From assembly GCA_021904315.1 (NCBI GenBank), contig CM038923.1, forward strand, positions 5,518,001 through 5,582,000: DNA of 64,000 nt. Reading direction: 5' to 3'. The stretch is from Sphagnum magellanicum (Eukaryota > Streptophyta > Sphagnopsida > Sphagnales > Sphagnaceae). Positions 35,572 through 48,879 of the stretch are shown piece by piece; position 1 is the first letter of the stretch; each line of letters opens with the position of its first letter. The position numbers and the translations under genes are program-made. The notes below the pieces were generated by a model. It made no database searches. It was not told the origin of the DNA and was given only the letters and a program-made list of their open reading frames with translations.

Positions 35572-38500
35572 ATGGCTAGCTCTCTGCCCAAAATCAAGGA
35601 GAGAGTTCCATACTGGGAAGCTTTCAAGCTCGATCGATCATGGTCGCCATTGCCACCCCGCCGGACCACTATGAAATCCACATTTGGTCCCCAGGTTTTG
35701 ACCCCTGGACTCAATTCCTGTTACACCTACTCAATCCGGTTTTGTTTTCTGGGTGCTATGATCAATTGGGTTCCAATCTTTGATGCAACAATTTGATCCT
35801 AACAAGGGGAATAAAGTTTTATGATTCTTTTGTTACAAATTTGTTGTGGCAGACAGTTTTTTTCTCTAAGCTGTTGTTGCTGACAACAAACGAAAACTTC
35901 CTTCAATTCTTCTCATACTTCTCATACAGGAGAATATCCTGGAAGTATTTTTTGTTTGATCTCAAATGTGTATTGTACAAGCTGATTTGATTTTTGTTTG
36001 GGTTTTCAGTTGAAAGAAAGTCAGGATTTGCTGTTGATTGATGTCTCTGTTGTATCTTATTAGGGTTTAGGGCACCTTGTAGCTGCATCCACACTTTTAT
36101 CACAGATCTTTGAAATTCTTTTTTCAGTTTCTTGTTGTTTTTAATTCTGTAACTAGGTACTTGGAAAGTGTGCACTGCCACAGCAAGCTCAGAGTATGTG
36201 CTTTACACTACCCCTTAAACCTCATGAACCATATGTGCAGGTTCTATCATTGAGGTGCAATTCACCGAACATGAAGTTTGGAACACAGGGTCTGAAATCC
36301 TTTGAGAAGGTTTGGGGTTCCCTGCCATACGTTGACATTCAGTTTGACCAAAATGATGCATATGATTGTTGTCAAGATGGCATGGATTCTGCTGTGCAGG
36401 TTCCTTGCAAAATCTTGGTTTGTTCCTTGTAATGAACCAATATATTACCCATTTGTAAGAATACCCATAGACTATGCAATTACAGTAAAAAGTTCAAGGA
36501 AGGACACAGAATTAGGATAAATGGGTTATATAATCTGACCTGCAAATGGGCAATGTGACCATGAGTACTGGCCTCAAGAAATTGAATATCATGGTTGCAG
36601 ATGTACATTAGTGCTGAGATGACAAAAACCAAACCAGGAAACTTCAGTCCAGGTATTACTTCCTCAAGTGACATCTCTGAACAATCAACCAAGCAATGTC
36701 CTCTTAGACTTTGTCGTTCCTGGAAGTGCCTTACCCTTGCTTGCTTATATTCCATAAAGACCAACCTATGAAGTCTGAAAAGCAATGTACCCATCCATAC
36801 TTTAAAGGATACCATGTGGTGGAGTGGACAGGCCCGGCATACAAAGTGCTCTCTTCCTTTGGGAGGCAGCCTATTTCAAATTGTGAGTCCCCGCCAGAAA
36901 TTAAATGGGGAACTGGAAGTCGTTTCAACAGAGTAAGCCTTTGTTCTTTCTTTAGTTTACTATATTAATAAATATTTTGATTATTTACAGGGATTGTAGA
37001 GGAATCTGTAGGGAGGTTGCTATTTGTCTTCTTTGGTTGGACAAACTGCACATTTAAAAATTGACATCTCTTCCTTTCTTTTTGCTTATAATTGGGGACT
37101 GGTGAACAATTCATTTTCTAGTTCATTGCTGAATCCTCATCAAAATTTGGACAACTCTTGTACCCACTATAGTGGTTAACTCCTGGAGTTTTTGGCATAC
37201 TCAGAGAAAGGGGCCAGATGTTCCAGGACCTGGAGCCTATAAGTTGAAGGGTTCATTTGGACACCAGGTTATTATTGACCATACAATCCCATGCTCCCTC
37301 TCATTTCTGTTTGGGTAGAAGTCATTTGTTTTAATTCAAACTTCTCAGTGATCTCTGAGCTAGTACCTCATAATATTCCAAACCAATAGATTAATGTTCT
37401 TCTCAGGGTCAAATGGACAACTAAAGTCATATTAGGTTTTTGATTATGTGGGTATGAGCTTTTGGTTATGCTTTGTGGATATTACAGCTTTAACAGGAGG
37501 TTGTTAAGCAATGATTTTCACTAGTTGCTTCATCACACAAAAATGCTCCCCAGATTCTAAGTAATAGTTCAATCTTCAAATGGTCCTTGGATACCTGAAT
37601 TTCATGTGTTTTTCAAAACAGGTGGAATCACCCAAAAAATCACCTGGAAAGTATGTTTTTTCAAGACAGACCAGGGATCAAGCAGACAAAGTTTTTATCA
37701 GTTCTGAGTTCAACAAGGTATATAAAATCTTTTGAGACCCCCACCCATAACAAGTTTCTGGTGAATTTTTCTTTTTACTGATATTTGCAAACTGGACCTG
37801 ATTATGAATTATGATAATGGTGACTTGCTTGGGTATTGTCCCATTCAGTTTGTACTCTGCATTCAGGAAGGTGAATTCAATCCTAGTAAAAGGGCTTATT
37901 TGTTTTCACTAACAAGGGGATAATGAAGGCAATGTCGCTGGTTCAACTCCATGATATTAGCTTAAGCTGCTGCAATTAAAATTCATACTCAAACTTGCCT
38001 GTGTCATCAGCAATTAAACTTGAAAGAAGGTTGTGGGTTGAACTCAGTTTTGAGTTAAATGCTGTGATGGAGAATGTGCACTGGATTGTAAAGGAGCTAG
38101 TTTTTCAAGGACAATCAAAGAATTGAAATTCCCATTGTGGTATGGGGTGGGTGAAGATCAAATTTGGGACTCAGTCACCAGGTCCCATGGTTTATGGTGC
38201 TATTACCACCTTTGGACCTCAAGCTGCCTCCAAATACCGCACAGCCCCTGTCGTAAACTTCACCAAGGGCCTACGAGTTGTGGTATGTTAATTACTTGTA
38301 ACTGAACATTTCTTGATTCTGCACAAAATGTGACATTTGGATGTAAATGGTTTCATTATGCAAAAGGTGGTTGTGTTTGTCAGATTTGAGAAACACTGCA
38401 TGATGGACTGGTGGGAAACCAGGGACATCCGGATATGGCCTGTGCAGGACCTGGTGAGTACAAAATAAGAGGGTCAGTAGGCAAGCAACCTGAGTCTCAG

Positions 38501-39297
38501 AAACTGACTCTCCCAGCATTTAGCTTCCCACATTGCACACGTCGTCTTAGGGAGAAGGTACCCACATTTCCATATCTTTGAAAGCCTTCAACTCATAAAA
38601 CTTGATGGAAAAAGCTCTTGAGTTTTTGAATTGACACTTTTTCTAGGGTTAGGTTCTCTTCTTTTACCTGTTGTTGGATCTGAAATTTCTGTTTATTGTC
38701 TGTTCATGTCTTGATTCTGTTCAGGTTGACTTTAAATTGTAAAATTGGAGCCGTTCTGTTGCTTATATTTTGCGTGCATGAACTTATGATTGAGCCACTA
38801 TCTAACAGCCCTGATTTGAATGACATCTGGAGCAAATCATTTAGGTGTTTCTGTCTAAGGACCATGATCGAGCTTATTTGGGGAAAGTCTCTCCAGGGCC
38901 AGCAATAATTGGCCAATTTTCCTCCATGGTACAACTTCAAAACTGCAAACATTTATGGACACATTGCAGATACAACCTTGCATACAGATTATATACTCCC
39001 TCATTCTTCACTAATTTTTGGAGTTCTATAGGGACTATCGTGACTTTGTTTCACAATGGATGTGGGTGCCACATGCAATGTTATGGGTAGATTTTGTTTG
39101 GATGCATAACTAGTCCTTTCATCTCAATTTATGTCCACAACACAGAATGCCAAATCTAATCTTGCATCTCTGTTCTGATACAGGGGAATCAGGCAGATTC
39201 AAGATGCACTAATCCCCCCTTCATCCGATTCACAAAAGGGATACGCTGGAATCCTGAAAGGGATGAGGTTCCTGGCCCTGGCGCCTATGATGTCTGA
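35572..39297 (+). CDS. Sperm-tail PG-rich (SHIPPO) repeat protein
   Basis: Ten exons: 35572-35694, 36241-36309, 36601-36652, 36832-36932, 37205-37267, 37622-37717, 38175-38282, 38423-38557, 38845-38928, 39184-39297. The CDS is 945 nt (314 aa); an ATG at 35569 would add one Met. PG-rich motifs recur: NFSPGPAY, PDVPGPGAY, SPGKY, SPGPMVY, CAGPGEY, VSPGPAI and a C-terminal EVPGPGAYDV. They are separated by FG..Q and F..GIR/R-type spacers and by short (M/V)(Y/F)IS-E-type segments. This is the SHIPPO/STPG/ODF3 architecture; animal and algal members decorate axonemal or cytoplasmic microtubules (family knowledge). In a plant this points to flagellated sperm, though a general microtubule role is possible. 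The 3' limits of exons 2 and 7 have alternative in-frame donors. Confidence 0.9.
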
Positions 39298-41689
39298 AGC
39301 TCTCTGTCATCTCCACCCCCCAACCCCCCATTGTTTGGGGAAAATTTTGAAATTGTGGATCCATCATTCATCATCCATTCGATCTTGTGGCCTCCTTCAC
39401 AGGTTTCTTGAAGCCAATTACATGTGGGAGGATAGCTTGCTTGCATGATCAAAAAATCATGCTCATTTTGTTGTTATTTCTCCTTTCATTGACATCAGAA
39501 CTGCTAGGTGTGTCTCACAAACATGTTGAACAACAATACATCATACATATGAGAAATACAATGTATGCATTTCCTGTCCTCAGCATAACATCTGGTCCAT
39601 ATTCTAGGTTTCATCCGCCTGGATGCTTTGTGTGGGAAGCAATGTGTGGATACATCCAACCCACAAAAGGATTCTATGATGAACATTCTCACAAATTCCA
39701 CATGCAAAATCTTCATGATACACTTGGTCTGATTCTGTGTTTGTTGTGAAGTTACAGACACACAATTAGTGAGGATTATTGATTGTGGGGCTAATTTATT
39801 CCATTGGTTTGTTGACCCAACCTTGCCACAATCTCCAACCCTCTTATAGTGCCTAGGTGACTATTGTTAATAGATACTAGAGAAGCTTGGTAATCTATGA
39901 CTTAGGTCATGGTTTTCTGCCCATTCCTTTGTGTGCTTTATCATGCTTGCATTTAGTGCCCTTCTTCTCCTATTATCATTGTCCACCATGTATGCTTTCA
40001 TGTCTTCTATCTAATTCATCATATGATGTGATCATAAAAGTAATGCTAAGTGATTGTCTAATTTAGAATTGGAGAATTGATTTGAATCCCTATAATATTT
40101 CAACCATTTTCACTTTTAGCCTATGTGGAAATCACCAAATATCTTGTTCTAAGTGATGTAAAACTTGGATTAACTTCAAAATAGTTTACCCCACAATGAA
40201 GGTTCAATAAGGTCACATTTTGGATGATTTAGACTTAGGTTTAGTAGCACTTAGGTGAAACTGAGATTTCAAAATGACCTTGTGTGCATGAACCAAGTCC
40301 AATATTTGTGTAAAGAATAAAAAGTACACAAATGATAGTATCTTGGAAGTGAAACATTTCCTAAAACAATGGATTCTAACAATTCCACTCATAGTTGTGA
40401 TTGCAATGGTCAATGTCAATCATTGACAAAACTTTCAAACAAGATTTAATAGGTATGAACAAAGAACATGTAAACTTCCATGTTGTAAGAGATTTCATGG
40501 AGATATAAGCAATTTGGTCATGTGTGTTGATGTTGTCATGTTTTTATTGTAGGATATACTTATGTTATTGGAATTTAGTTCAATGTGTATAAGATTTTGA
40601 CTTTTCTTGTGTTTTGCACGGGGGGTGCGGGGAGGCGGAGGTTCATTTACAAGGTGTGGCTTTAGAGTTTAATCTTTCACGTTACAAAATGCACATAGTT
40701 GCAAAAAGACGTGTGTGCATATTTTCATGTGTGTGATTTTGTTAATTTTGATAAATTTGGGCATTGATTTAATAGTGCACAACAATGTAAACCATTTATA
40801 TTGTAATTTCTTGTCAATGTTTGACTTAAAGTTTTAGATGGTTTAAATAAGCCAATTGTAATTTTTTTTAACATTCAAAATTTTCCAAAAAACATCAATA
40901 ATGCAAAAACGTCATGTGCTCCTTTGGGCATCCAAAGATCAAAACTTGCAATAGCATAAACACACACTACCAAATCTAGTAAACCATATATGTTTGTTTT
41001 GTCTTCTCAACCAAGTTTGCTAGCACTTCTTTAGTAAAGTTTCTTTTGGAAGGGAAAATAATACAAGAGCATAATTACATTACAAATGTTTTAACTAAAT
41101 ACTTTTAGCAAATTGAATGGGCAAATGATTTTTGACAACAAGAAGACCCTAGTTTTCCAAAATTATTTTTGGTTCACAATATCCTTTTTATTAACATATG
41201 TGGCCCCAAAAAAGGTTAGAGATAACACAAGTTATTGTAAGCCTTTTCTTTGTAGGTTATCTTTCCATTGTTCACGTTTTCTTCAATTGTTTTTGCAATT
41301 AATTCATGGTTTGCATCCACATGTTTCTTCAATGTAGTTATACAATTAGATATAAAGCATCAACCCTTTTAGTTAACTTTGTCCTTTGGTTGAAAGCTAC
41401 AGAAGACATTATATTATTGTAATAAACTCCATAATGCATTTAGTTGTGAAACATTACATCCATTTTTGTCCCACCTTTAACACAATAAAATGCCCCAACA
41501 CAAACAAATTATGCCATGAAGTTTCCAATTAATTTTTTACTCATGCAATTTCTTTAGGGTTAAAAATAATGTTTTAAAATTCTCTAATTTCAAATTACTT
41601 GGCAATGTCTCATATCTTTTAAACTTTTCCTCCTCACTTCCATCCTTAAATCCATGTGGTGAGAAGGCCATTTCAAATAGAGAATTGAA
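39298..41689. other. SHIPPO 3' flank and AT-rich DNA, no gene recognised
   Basis: The part to about 39850 has mixed composition and may be 3' UTR. The rest is AT-rich. Frames at 39387-39749 and 41113-41337 have no motif I recognise. Confidence 0.5.
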
Positions 41690-41920
41690 GAGGAAAAGTT
41701 TAAGTGTTCACATTTCATGAATTGACCATTTCAACTAAGCCCTTGCCAACTTTTTACTTTCAAAAGAGATTAGGTATTCCTTTTTGCATAATAACCCCAC
41801 CAGTAGCAAACCCAATTGCATCTGTATGCAATTCAAAGGGCTTGAGAAAATTAGTGAATTGCAGCACCGGTGCTAATGACAACTTCCCTTTCAAAAGATC
41901 AAATGTTTTTTGTTAAAATG
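41690..41920 (-). pseudogene. Gypsy RNase H fragment
   Basis: The minus strand of 41910-41770 encodes FDLLKGKLSLAPVLQF followed by FLKPFELHTDAIGFATGGVI. This matches the RT/RNase H junction of Ty3/Gypsy polyproteins, including the Asp of the 'TDAS' motif. A frameshift follows, then SFESKKL in another frame. Confidence 0.7.
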
Positions 41921-42999
41921 TGAACCCATGAAGTGCAAACACCTAATCGCTTCATGATTTGTTAATGAATTAGGGTTTGAAAAGCCAAAAAGTTTAATGT
42001 TATTTTAGTCTTGGTAGTTGTGATTATTTAATTTCAATAAATCATAAACATGCAAACAATGGTTGAAACAATTATTATGAACATTTACATGTTCATCATT
42101 CATTTTTCTCAAAATTATGCATAATGCAAAAAAGAAATGTTAATGAAAGTATGCAAATGTGGGTGCAAACATACAAAAGTAGGCCAAAAATATATACATT
42201 GCAAGTAGAAAACACAAAATTGTCAATTTTGAAGCATAGAAAGTATAACCTAATCTTTAAAAACATACAAAAAAAACTACATGAGTGTATGTAGGATGGT
42301 ATGGATATGTTTCATAAAACTTAAGATTTTGTGTTTCCTTTTTTTTTAACCTACTTTCACTTTACTTTCCAAATTTATTTTGTTGTCCCATATTACAAAA
42401 AGTAACATAAAAGTATATTAATTAATTATCATTTGACCAAAAAATTCATATGTCCTACTTTTAGATTGTTAGAAGATTGTTTTGACATATTATATGCAAG
42501 TGTTAGTGTTTAAGTTCATATAAAAAATCATGTTTTAGACGCATAATTCTGTTATTTTGGAAAACTTCTTTTTAAAGGCTTCATATTATCATAATTGAAA
42601 TATTCAAATTTCAAAAAAAATGTATCAATATGCATGATAACTCAAACATCAATATCACAACATTTGAACAATTTGATTTTGAAAAAAATATTAGACATTA
42701 ACTTGTGATAAATAAATAAAATGATGAAAGTAATAAAATACATGAAATATGACCATATATGGTTTATTTAGTATAACAAGTACATTCTAAATTTTGTAAA
42801 ATTGCTAAAAGCCTTAAAATTAAAAAATTAAAACTTTACTTTCACCTACTTTTACTTTTTGAACAAGGATCGCCAATTGGCCTACTTTAGCATGCTTATG
42901 CTTATGCAAATGAAGGTTAAATGTTGTCCTTGTTTACAATGATGGGCTTAAGGAATGCAAGTCAAAATGACTCCCTCTCATTTCAAATCATGTGTAGTT

Positions 43000-43218
43000 T
43001 GTAATAGATGATCTTGTGACAAACATAGTTCAAAGAGCTTGATTACTTTCCCAAAGCATTTCCCTTTGGTATTCCTCTTTGTGATTTAACACATCTGGCA
43101 CCACATTTTCTTTGCCATGCTTATGGATCAATTCAATGTTCACAATGGCCAAGGTATCATGCCATTGCAATTGTTTGGCAGTGGCCTTTGGTTGGGTTTC
43201 AAAATATCTTAAAGACAC
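43000..43218 (-). pseudogene. Gypsy RNase H/tether fragment
   Basis: The minus strand encodes SLRYFETQPKATAKQLQWHD and then IELIHKHGKENVVPDVL, corresponding to the Gypsy 'L..F..Q...S.R...W...L..F....EYKPGK.N.VADALSR' segment. It lies to the right of the earlier RNase H part at 41690-41920, the wrong order for one minus-strand copy, so the two are separate or rearranged. Confidence 0.75.
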
Positions 43219-46200
43219 ATTATTAGTAAAGACCTTTGCTTTATATGAACCTAAATAATGCTACCATGCTTTTAGGTAATTCAGGTTGTGGAAGTCAGAT
43301 ATTTAAATCTAGATCTAGATCTACTGTGAAAAGATCTTGAAGTGAAACTTGAGAAGATTATAAAAGACTATAAGATGTTTCTATTCTCAAATTTTCACAA
43401 GAAAAAGATATGTTTTGTGAGAGTTATGAGCCTTTGAAGACTCTGTGCCAGATCTGGTTTTTTGGTCATATCTCCTTTGTTTGAGCTTTTTTGGATCTGC
43501 AGCTTTGGGATCATATAAATAATAAAGGAATATATATGTGAGACATTTCATGTCATTTGGATTTGTATTGAGAGAGATCCAAGCATTTAAAGTTTCAGTT
43601 TTAGTTTTGAAATTAGTTCCTTTTGAAAGTGATAACGCTTTGTGGTCACCATCAATAGAGCTGAAATTTTGAACAGATATTGAAGACATATATCTAATGT
43701 GTCTTCCAAAATCTCAAGGAGTTTGGAGTTGTTGAGAGCAAGTTATAAGTCATTTTGTGTTCAGGTCCCAGTTTGAGGTGACTTCAAGGAAGTAGCAAGA
43801 TCTATCATTTCATGAAGTTAAATGAATTGAAATTTTGAGAGAAGGTAGTAGACATAGTTGTTCATGTTTCAGCAAAATTTCAGATTGATCCAAGGTCATA
43901 TGTGAGCGGTGTAGCTTTGAAAAGTTGTTATGACGGAAGTTTGTTTTGAAAAGACATCAAAATAATTTTTTGAAGTGGAGCAAATACAACTTGGGAGAAA
44001 TTGAAGAAAGGAGTTTGAAGATTGGGAAGTGCATGTACATTACAAAGACCTTCATACAAAAGTGTGGTATGTAATCATGTATTTAATACCATACGAAATA
44101 TTATACAAGATATGTACATATACGTAAAACCTATGTATAGTATAAAATTTCGTATAATACTCAAGACATACATACATATGCAAGGTCCATCTTGTTCAAC
44201 CCTAACCCTAACTCTAATCCTATAAACCTAAGGAAGGAAAACCTTAATCCCATTCCTAGAAACCCAAGGAAGGAATTAAAATCATTTGTGAAACCCCAAG
44301 AAGACATTGAATGTTGTTTTGAGAGATGGCGGATGGTCTTTCTCAAATTGCAATTGAAAAACTAGACAAGAACAATTTCCATGTGTGGAAATTTAGGATT
44401 ATGAATTTCTTGATGGGGAAAGGCTACTAGGAATTCATAACCGGTGATGAGAAAAAACTTTCTCTCCCAGAAAACCCCACACAACAACAAATTCAAGCCA
44501 ATAAAACTTAGCATGAAAAAGCAAGGAAAGTTTTGTATTGGCTTTCTGTGAGTGTGTCCGATTCCATGATTGTGCATATTCAAGATGCAAAATCACCCAA
44601 GCAAGCTTGGGATACATTGGTGAAGATGTATAGCACTAATACATAAGCTCGCAAAATGCAGCTTAAGCAAGAGTTACATAATCTACAAAAAAAACAAGAT
44701 GAACATTAGTGATTATTCTACAAAGGTGAAAAACCTTGCTGATGCTTTTGCATTTATAGAAGCCCCTATAAATGATGAAGATTTAGTGGCCGTCACTTTG
44801 AATGGACTTGGAAAAGACTATAGCTAGTTTCATACTTCAATTGTAGTTCAAGAAACATTTCCCAATTTCCAAGATTTAATAATTCTCCTTATAAGTGAAG
44901 AGATGAAAATTGTTGGTACTTCATCCAATGGAGGATCACAAGAAAATGTTTTCTATTCAAATATTAATAGAGGTAGAGGTAGAATTAGAGGTAGAGGTGA
45001 TAAAACTTCATTTCGAGGTTGACACGGAAGCTTACATGGTGGACATCATTAACATGAAGGTCAAGTTCATGGAGGTGGACGAGGAAACTTTGGAGGAAGG
45101 GGAAGTCGAGGAAGTCGCGGAGGTCGTGGTGGAAGTTATCCAGGTCAACAACCAAATAACGATTCAAATTACTACTACTGCGGGAAACCTGGGCACATGG
45201 CGAAGAACTGTTATCAAAGGAAGCATGATGCACGAAATGGAAAATTGCAACAAGATAATTATGCATCAACTAACAATCAAGGTCGTGAGTAACTATTTGT
45301 GATGCAACACATGGCAAATTCAATGATAAGAGGTGTATTAGACAACAATGTTTGGTATGTGGATTCTGGAGCTTCAAACCACATGACTAGTCATGGAGAA
45401 TGGTTTAGAGACACAAAGGATTTGAAGACACTGGGGTTTGTGGAAACTGGTGATGACATTACACATCCCATCACAAAAATTGGCAAGGTGCCATTGTCCA
45501 TGCAAGATGGGTAAACAAAGTACTTGAAAGATGTATTTCATGTTCCAACCATAACCAAAAATTTGGTCTTCATAGGCCAAATGGTGGAACAAGGTTTACA
45601 AGTGACATTCAACCCAAATGGATGTTTTGTGGAAGACATGAAAAACCAAGGCAAGTTGATTGTAAAAAAGGAAAGGAATGGACAAATGTTCGCCTCGGAT
45701 GTGAACATGCCTGAGGTGAATTCCATGTTATTCACACATGGAAAAGGAGCTGGAGACATTGGAATTTGGCATAAGCATGTTGGCCATGTTAATTTCCAAC
45801 GTTTTAAGTTCATGAAGAAACAAAATCTTGTTGGAAGTCTTCCTAAATTTGGAATAGAAGAGGTGATGTCAAAGGTTTGTGAAACATGCTAATTAGGGAA
45901 GCAAACTAGGCATCCATTCCCAATTCAAACAACTCATGTAAGTTCCAAACCTTTGGAAATGATCCACTCAGATGTGTGGACCACGAAGACAGAATCCATT
46001 GGAGGATTCAAATATTACATGAGTTGTTTCAACATTTTTTGAATTTCAAAGCAATGGTGGAGAAGGAGAAGGGTGTAAGCATCAAGTGCCTAAGGTCCGA
46101 TGGAGGGGAAAAATATTTTTCAAATGAATTCAGTGAGTACTTGAAGGAGCATGGAATTCAAAGGAAGTACTCATGTAATTATTCCCCACAACAGAATGGA

Positions 46201-47319
46201 GTTGCTGAAAGGAAAAATAGGCACATTGTAAAAATAGCACATGCCATTTTGAATGAGAAGAATTTGCCAAATTACTTTTGGGCTGAAGCGGTAGCAACTA
46301 TAGTCTATATCATGAATCGAACACCCACAGTGGAAGTTCATGGCATCTGAAGAAAAATTCACAGGCAAGAAACTAGATTTTTCACACCTTAGAATGTTTG
46401 GTTGCATTGCATACGTGCATGTTGCTGAGGAGAAGAGATCAAAACTAGACCCAAAAGTTGAGAAGTGTATCTTCATTGGATATTCTTCAGAACAAAAAGG
46501 ATATAGATGTTTCAATCCTTCCATTTGGAAGTTGCAAGTGAATAGAGATGTTGTGTTTGATGAGATGGTTAGCTGGTATTCACCACTGAAGGTAGCAGAA
46601 GATGGAGAGGCTAGAAATGTTGATGTTTTATAAAATGTGGAACAAGAATCACAATTAATCAGTGGACCACAAGAGTCTTCAATTAGTGGGTTTAGTAGCA
46701 CTCCATGGAAAGGAAGATTAAGATCTTCAAACATTGTACATGGTAGTTCTCAAACATCATCTAGAAATCCTCATGTAGATGATGAGTCAAGTGATTCAGA
46801 AAAGAGTGTGGGTGAAGAATCAAGAATCCCTTTAGTTACTACTCCTAGAGTTCGGATGGCCAAGAAAGTTTTGAAAACACCTGACAACAACAGTGGAGTA
46901 CGAAGATCCACACGAGTCAAGTACCCTGTACAAAGACTCACATATGATGGCTTTGTAAGTCATCATTATGCAGACATGGTGAAAGTTATACAAGAGGTTG
47001 AACCCACTTGTTTTGAATAAGCAGTTGGAAACCCTAAATGGGACAATGCCATGGATGAAGACATGGTGGCTTTAGATGCGAATGCTAGTTGGGAATTGGT
47101 AGCTTTACTAGAGGACAAGAAAACAATTGGGTGCAAATGGGTGTACAAAGTCAAACACAATGCAGATGGATTTGTGAATAGATAGATACAAAGCAAGATT
47201 GGTTGCCAAAGGTTATGCCCAAACTTATGGCATGGACTATGAGGAGACTTATAGTCTAGTTGCCAAAATGACAATTGTAAGAGCAATCATTACTATGGCA
47301 ACAACAAAAGGATGGTCAA

Positions 47320-48054
47320 ATGGATGTAAAGAATGCTTTTCTTCATGGAGATTTACAGGAAGAAGTGTACATGGAACAACCACTAGGTTATGTGGACCAA
47401 ACACATCCTAATTTGGTTTGTAGGTTGAAGAAAGCTTTGTACGGCTTGAAGCAAGCACCTAGAGCTTGGCCAGACAAGATAGGTCAGTATTTTGTCACAA
47501 GTGGATTTCAAACATCCAATGTAAATTTTTCACTATATGTGAAAAAGACAGATCATGGGATTGTAGTCATAGTCATCTATGTTGATGACTTGATTATCAT
47601 AGGAAATAGTGATGCAAACATCTTTGATTTGAAGAAGCTTTTGAAGCAAAAGTTTGAGATGAAGGATTTGGGAGAGTTGCGTTATTTCCTCAGCATTGAG
47701 GTAATCCAGTTCCCTAAAGGGATATGGTTATTACAAAGGCAATATGCCTTGAACAAATTGACCGAATATGGGATGACGGGTTACAAACCCATTTCAATTC
47801 CATTGGAGCAAAATGTGAAGTTAAGTGCAAATGAAGGAGACCTTGCGGAGGATATCACTATATACAGACGCATAGTGGGGAGTTTGATTTACATGACCAT
47901 CACAGGGCTAAATTTGAGTTATGCAGTTGGAGTGGTAAGTCAATTCATGCAAACACCACGAAAGCCACATTTGGATGCAGTGAGGTGCATACTGAGGTAC
48001 ATAAAACATACTTTGCAGTGTGGAATTTTTTATGAAGCCAAAAGCCACTTATAA
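47320..48054 (+). pseudogene. Copia reverse-transcriptase open segment
   Basis: Longest uninterrupted part of the plus-strand Copia, 244 codons. It contains [31 protein letters not shown], the catalytic YVDDLII, and SLIYMT. It is part of the decayed polyprotein, not a separate gene. Confidence 0.9.
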
Positions 48055-48539
48055 GTACATGGATACATGGATGCTAATTGGGTTGGCAATGTTTCAAATA
48101 GAAGATCGACCAGTGGTTTCATGTTTTCTTTTGGAAGTGGTGCTGTTAGTTGGAGTAGTAAGAAACAACCAACAGTTGCACTATCAAGCACATAGGTAGA
48201 ATATAGAGGTGCAACAATTACTGCATGTGAAGTAGTTTGGTTACAAAAACTACTCTCAAATTTAAGACAATCAGTGGATGCTCCTGTTGTCATTTATTGT
48301 GATAACATCAGTAGCATACTAATTGCTAACAACCTGGTCTATCATGCTAGGACAAAGCACATTGAGGTGCACTACCACTTTATTAGAGAAAAAGTTCTAG
48401 CAAAAGAAATTGACCTTATTCATGTCAATACCGAAAATCAAGTTGGTAATATTTTCACAAAGGCTTTAGGTATAGACAAGCTAAGGAAGTTTAGAAAAAT
48501 GCTTAATGTACTAGAAATGGATTTGAGCTTGAGGGGGAG

Positions 48540-48852
48540 TGTTGAGAATTCAAGTTCAACTAGTTAGGTTTCATTAATTACTGGAGTAGGAAAGTAATTA
48601 GGTTACTTTCACAAGGTTGAATTACTTTTTTTACTTATATTAGTTTGGTTATTTGTGGTTTGGTCTTTTAGTTAAATACCATGGTGTTGATGGTTTGGCT
48701 TTTTTTTCTTCATTACACAAGTTTGTGTATTTCAGGTGACAAGAACCTTGAGGAGTTCTTGATGTTATGTTTCGTGTTGTGAACATCATGTTGTAGTTTC
48801 TTTTCAATAAATATTTATGTTTGCACTTGAGTAGATATCTTATTTGTTAACA
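48540..48852 (+). repeat. 3' LTR of the plus-strand Copia, 313 bp
   Basis: Begins TGTTGA right after the polypurine tract and ends TTAACA, near-perfect 6-bp inverted ends. It contains AATAAA-type sequence at about 48807. The next bases are ACCAC; no matching target duplication can be tested because the 5' end is missing. Confidence 0.75.
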
Positions 48853-48879
48853 ACCACATAGACAAATGTAACAAGAATT

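Larger units (their letters stand above)
44326..48852 (+). mobile_element. Copia LTR retrotransposon, stop-riddled, 5' LTR not found
   Basis: gag begins at ATG 44326 with a UBN2-type segment (IEKLDKNNFHVWKFRI), followed by an RG-rich region and a zinc knuckle at about 45170-45215 whose first Cys is Tyr. Protease DSGA is at 45361. The GAG-pre-integrase is about 45720-45890. Integrase keeps HSDVW, RSDGG and QNGVAERKNR, but an internal deletion near 46010-46040 removes the middle catalytic Asp. Reverse transcriptase with YVDD is at about 47578-47589; RNase H is 48053-48530. The polypurine tract TTGAGGGGGAG abuts the 3' LTR at 48540. Many in-frame stops and several frameshifts; inactive. No copy of the LTR was seen upstream. 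Confidence 0.9.

Noticed and set aside
35077-35714. Minus-strand frames of 136-137 codons
   Set aside because: Caused by GAA/GTT microsatellites and overlapping the first SHIPPO exon in antisense.
44195-44216. Telomere-like CCCTAACCCTAA
   Set aside because: Only two imperfect units, within a Copia leader; not a telomeric array.
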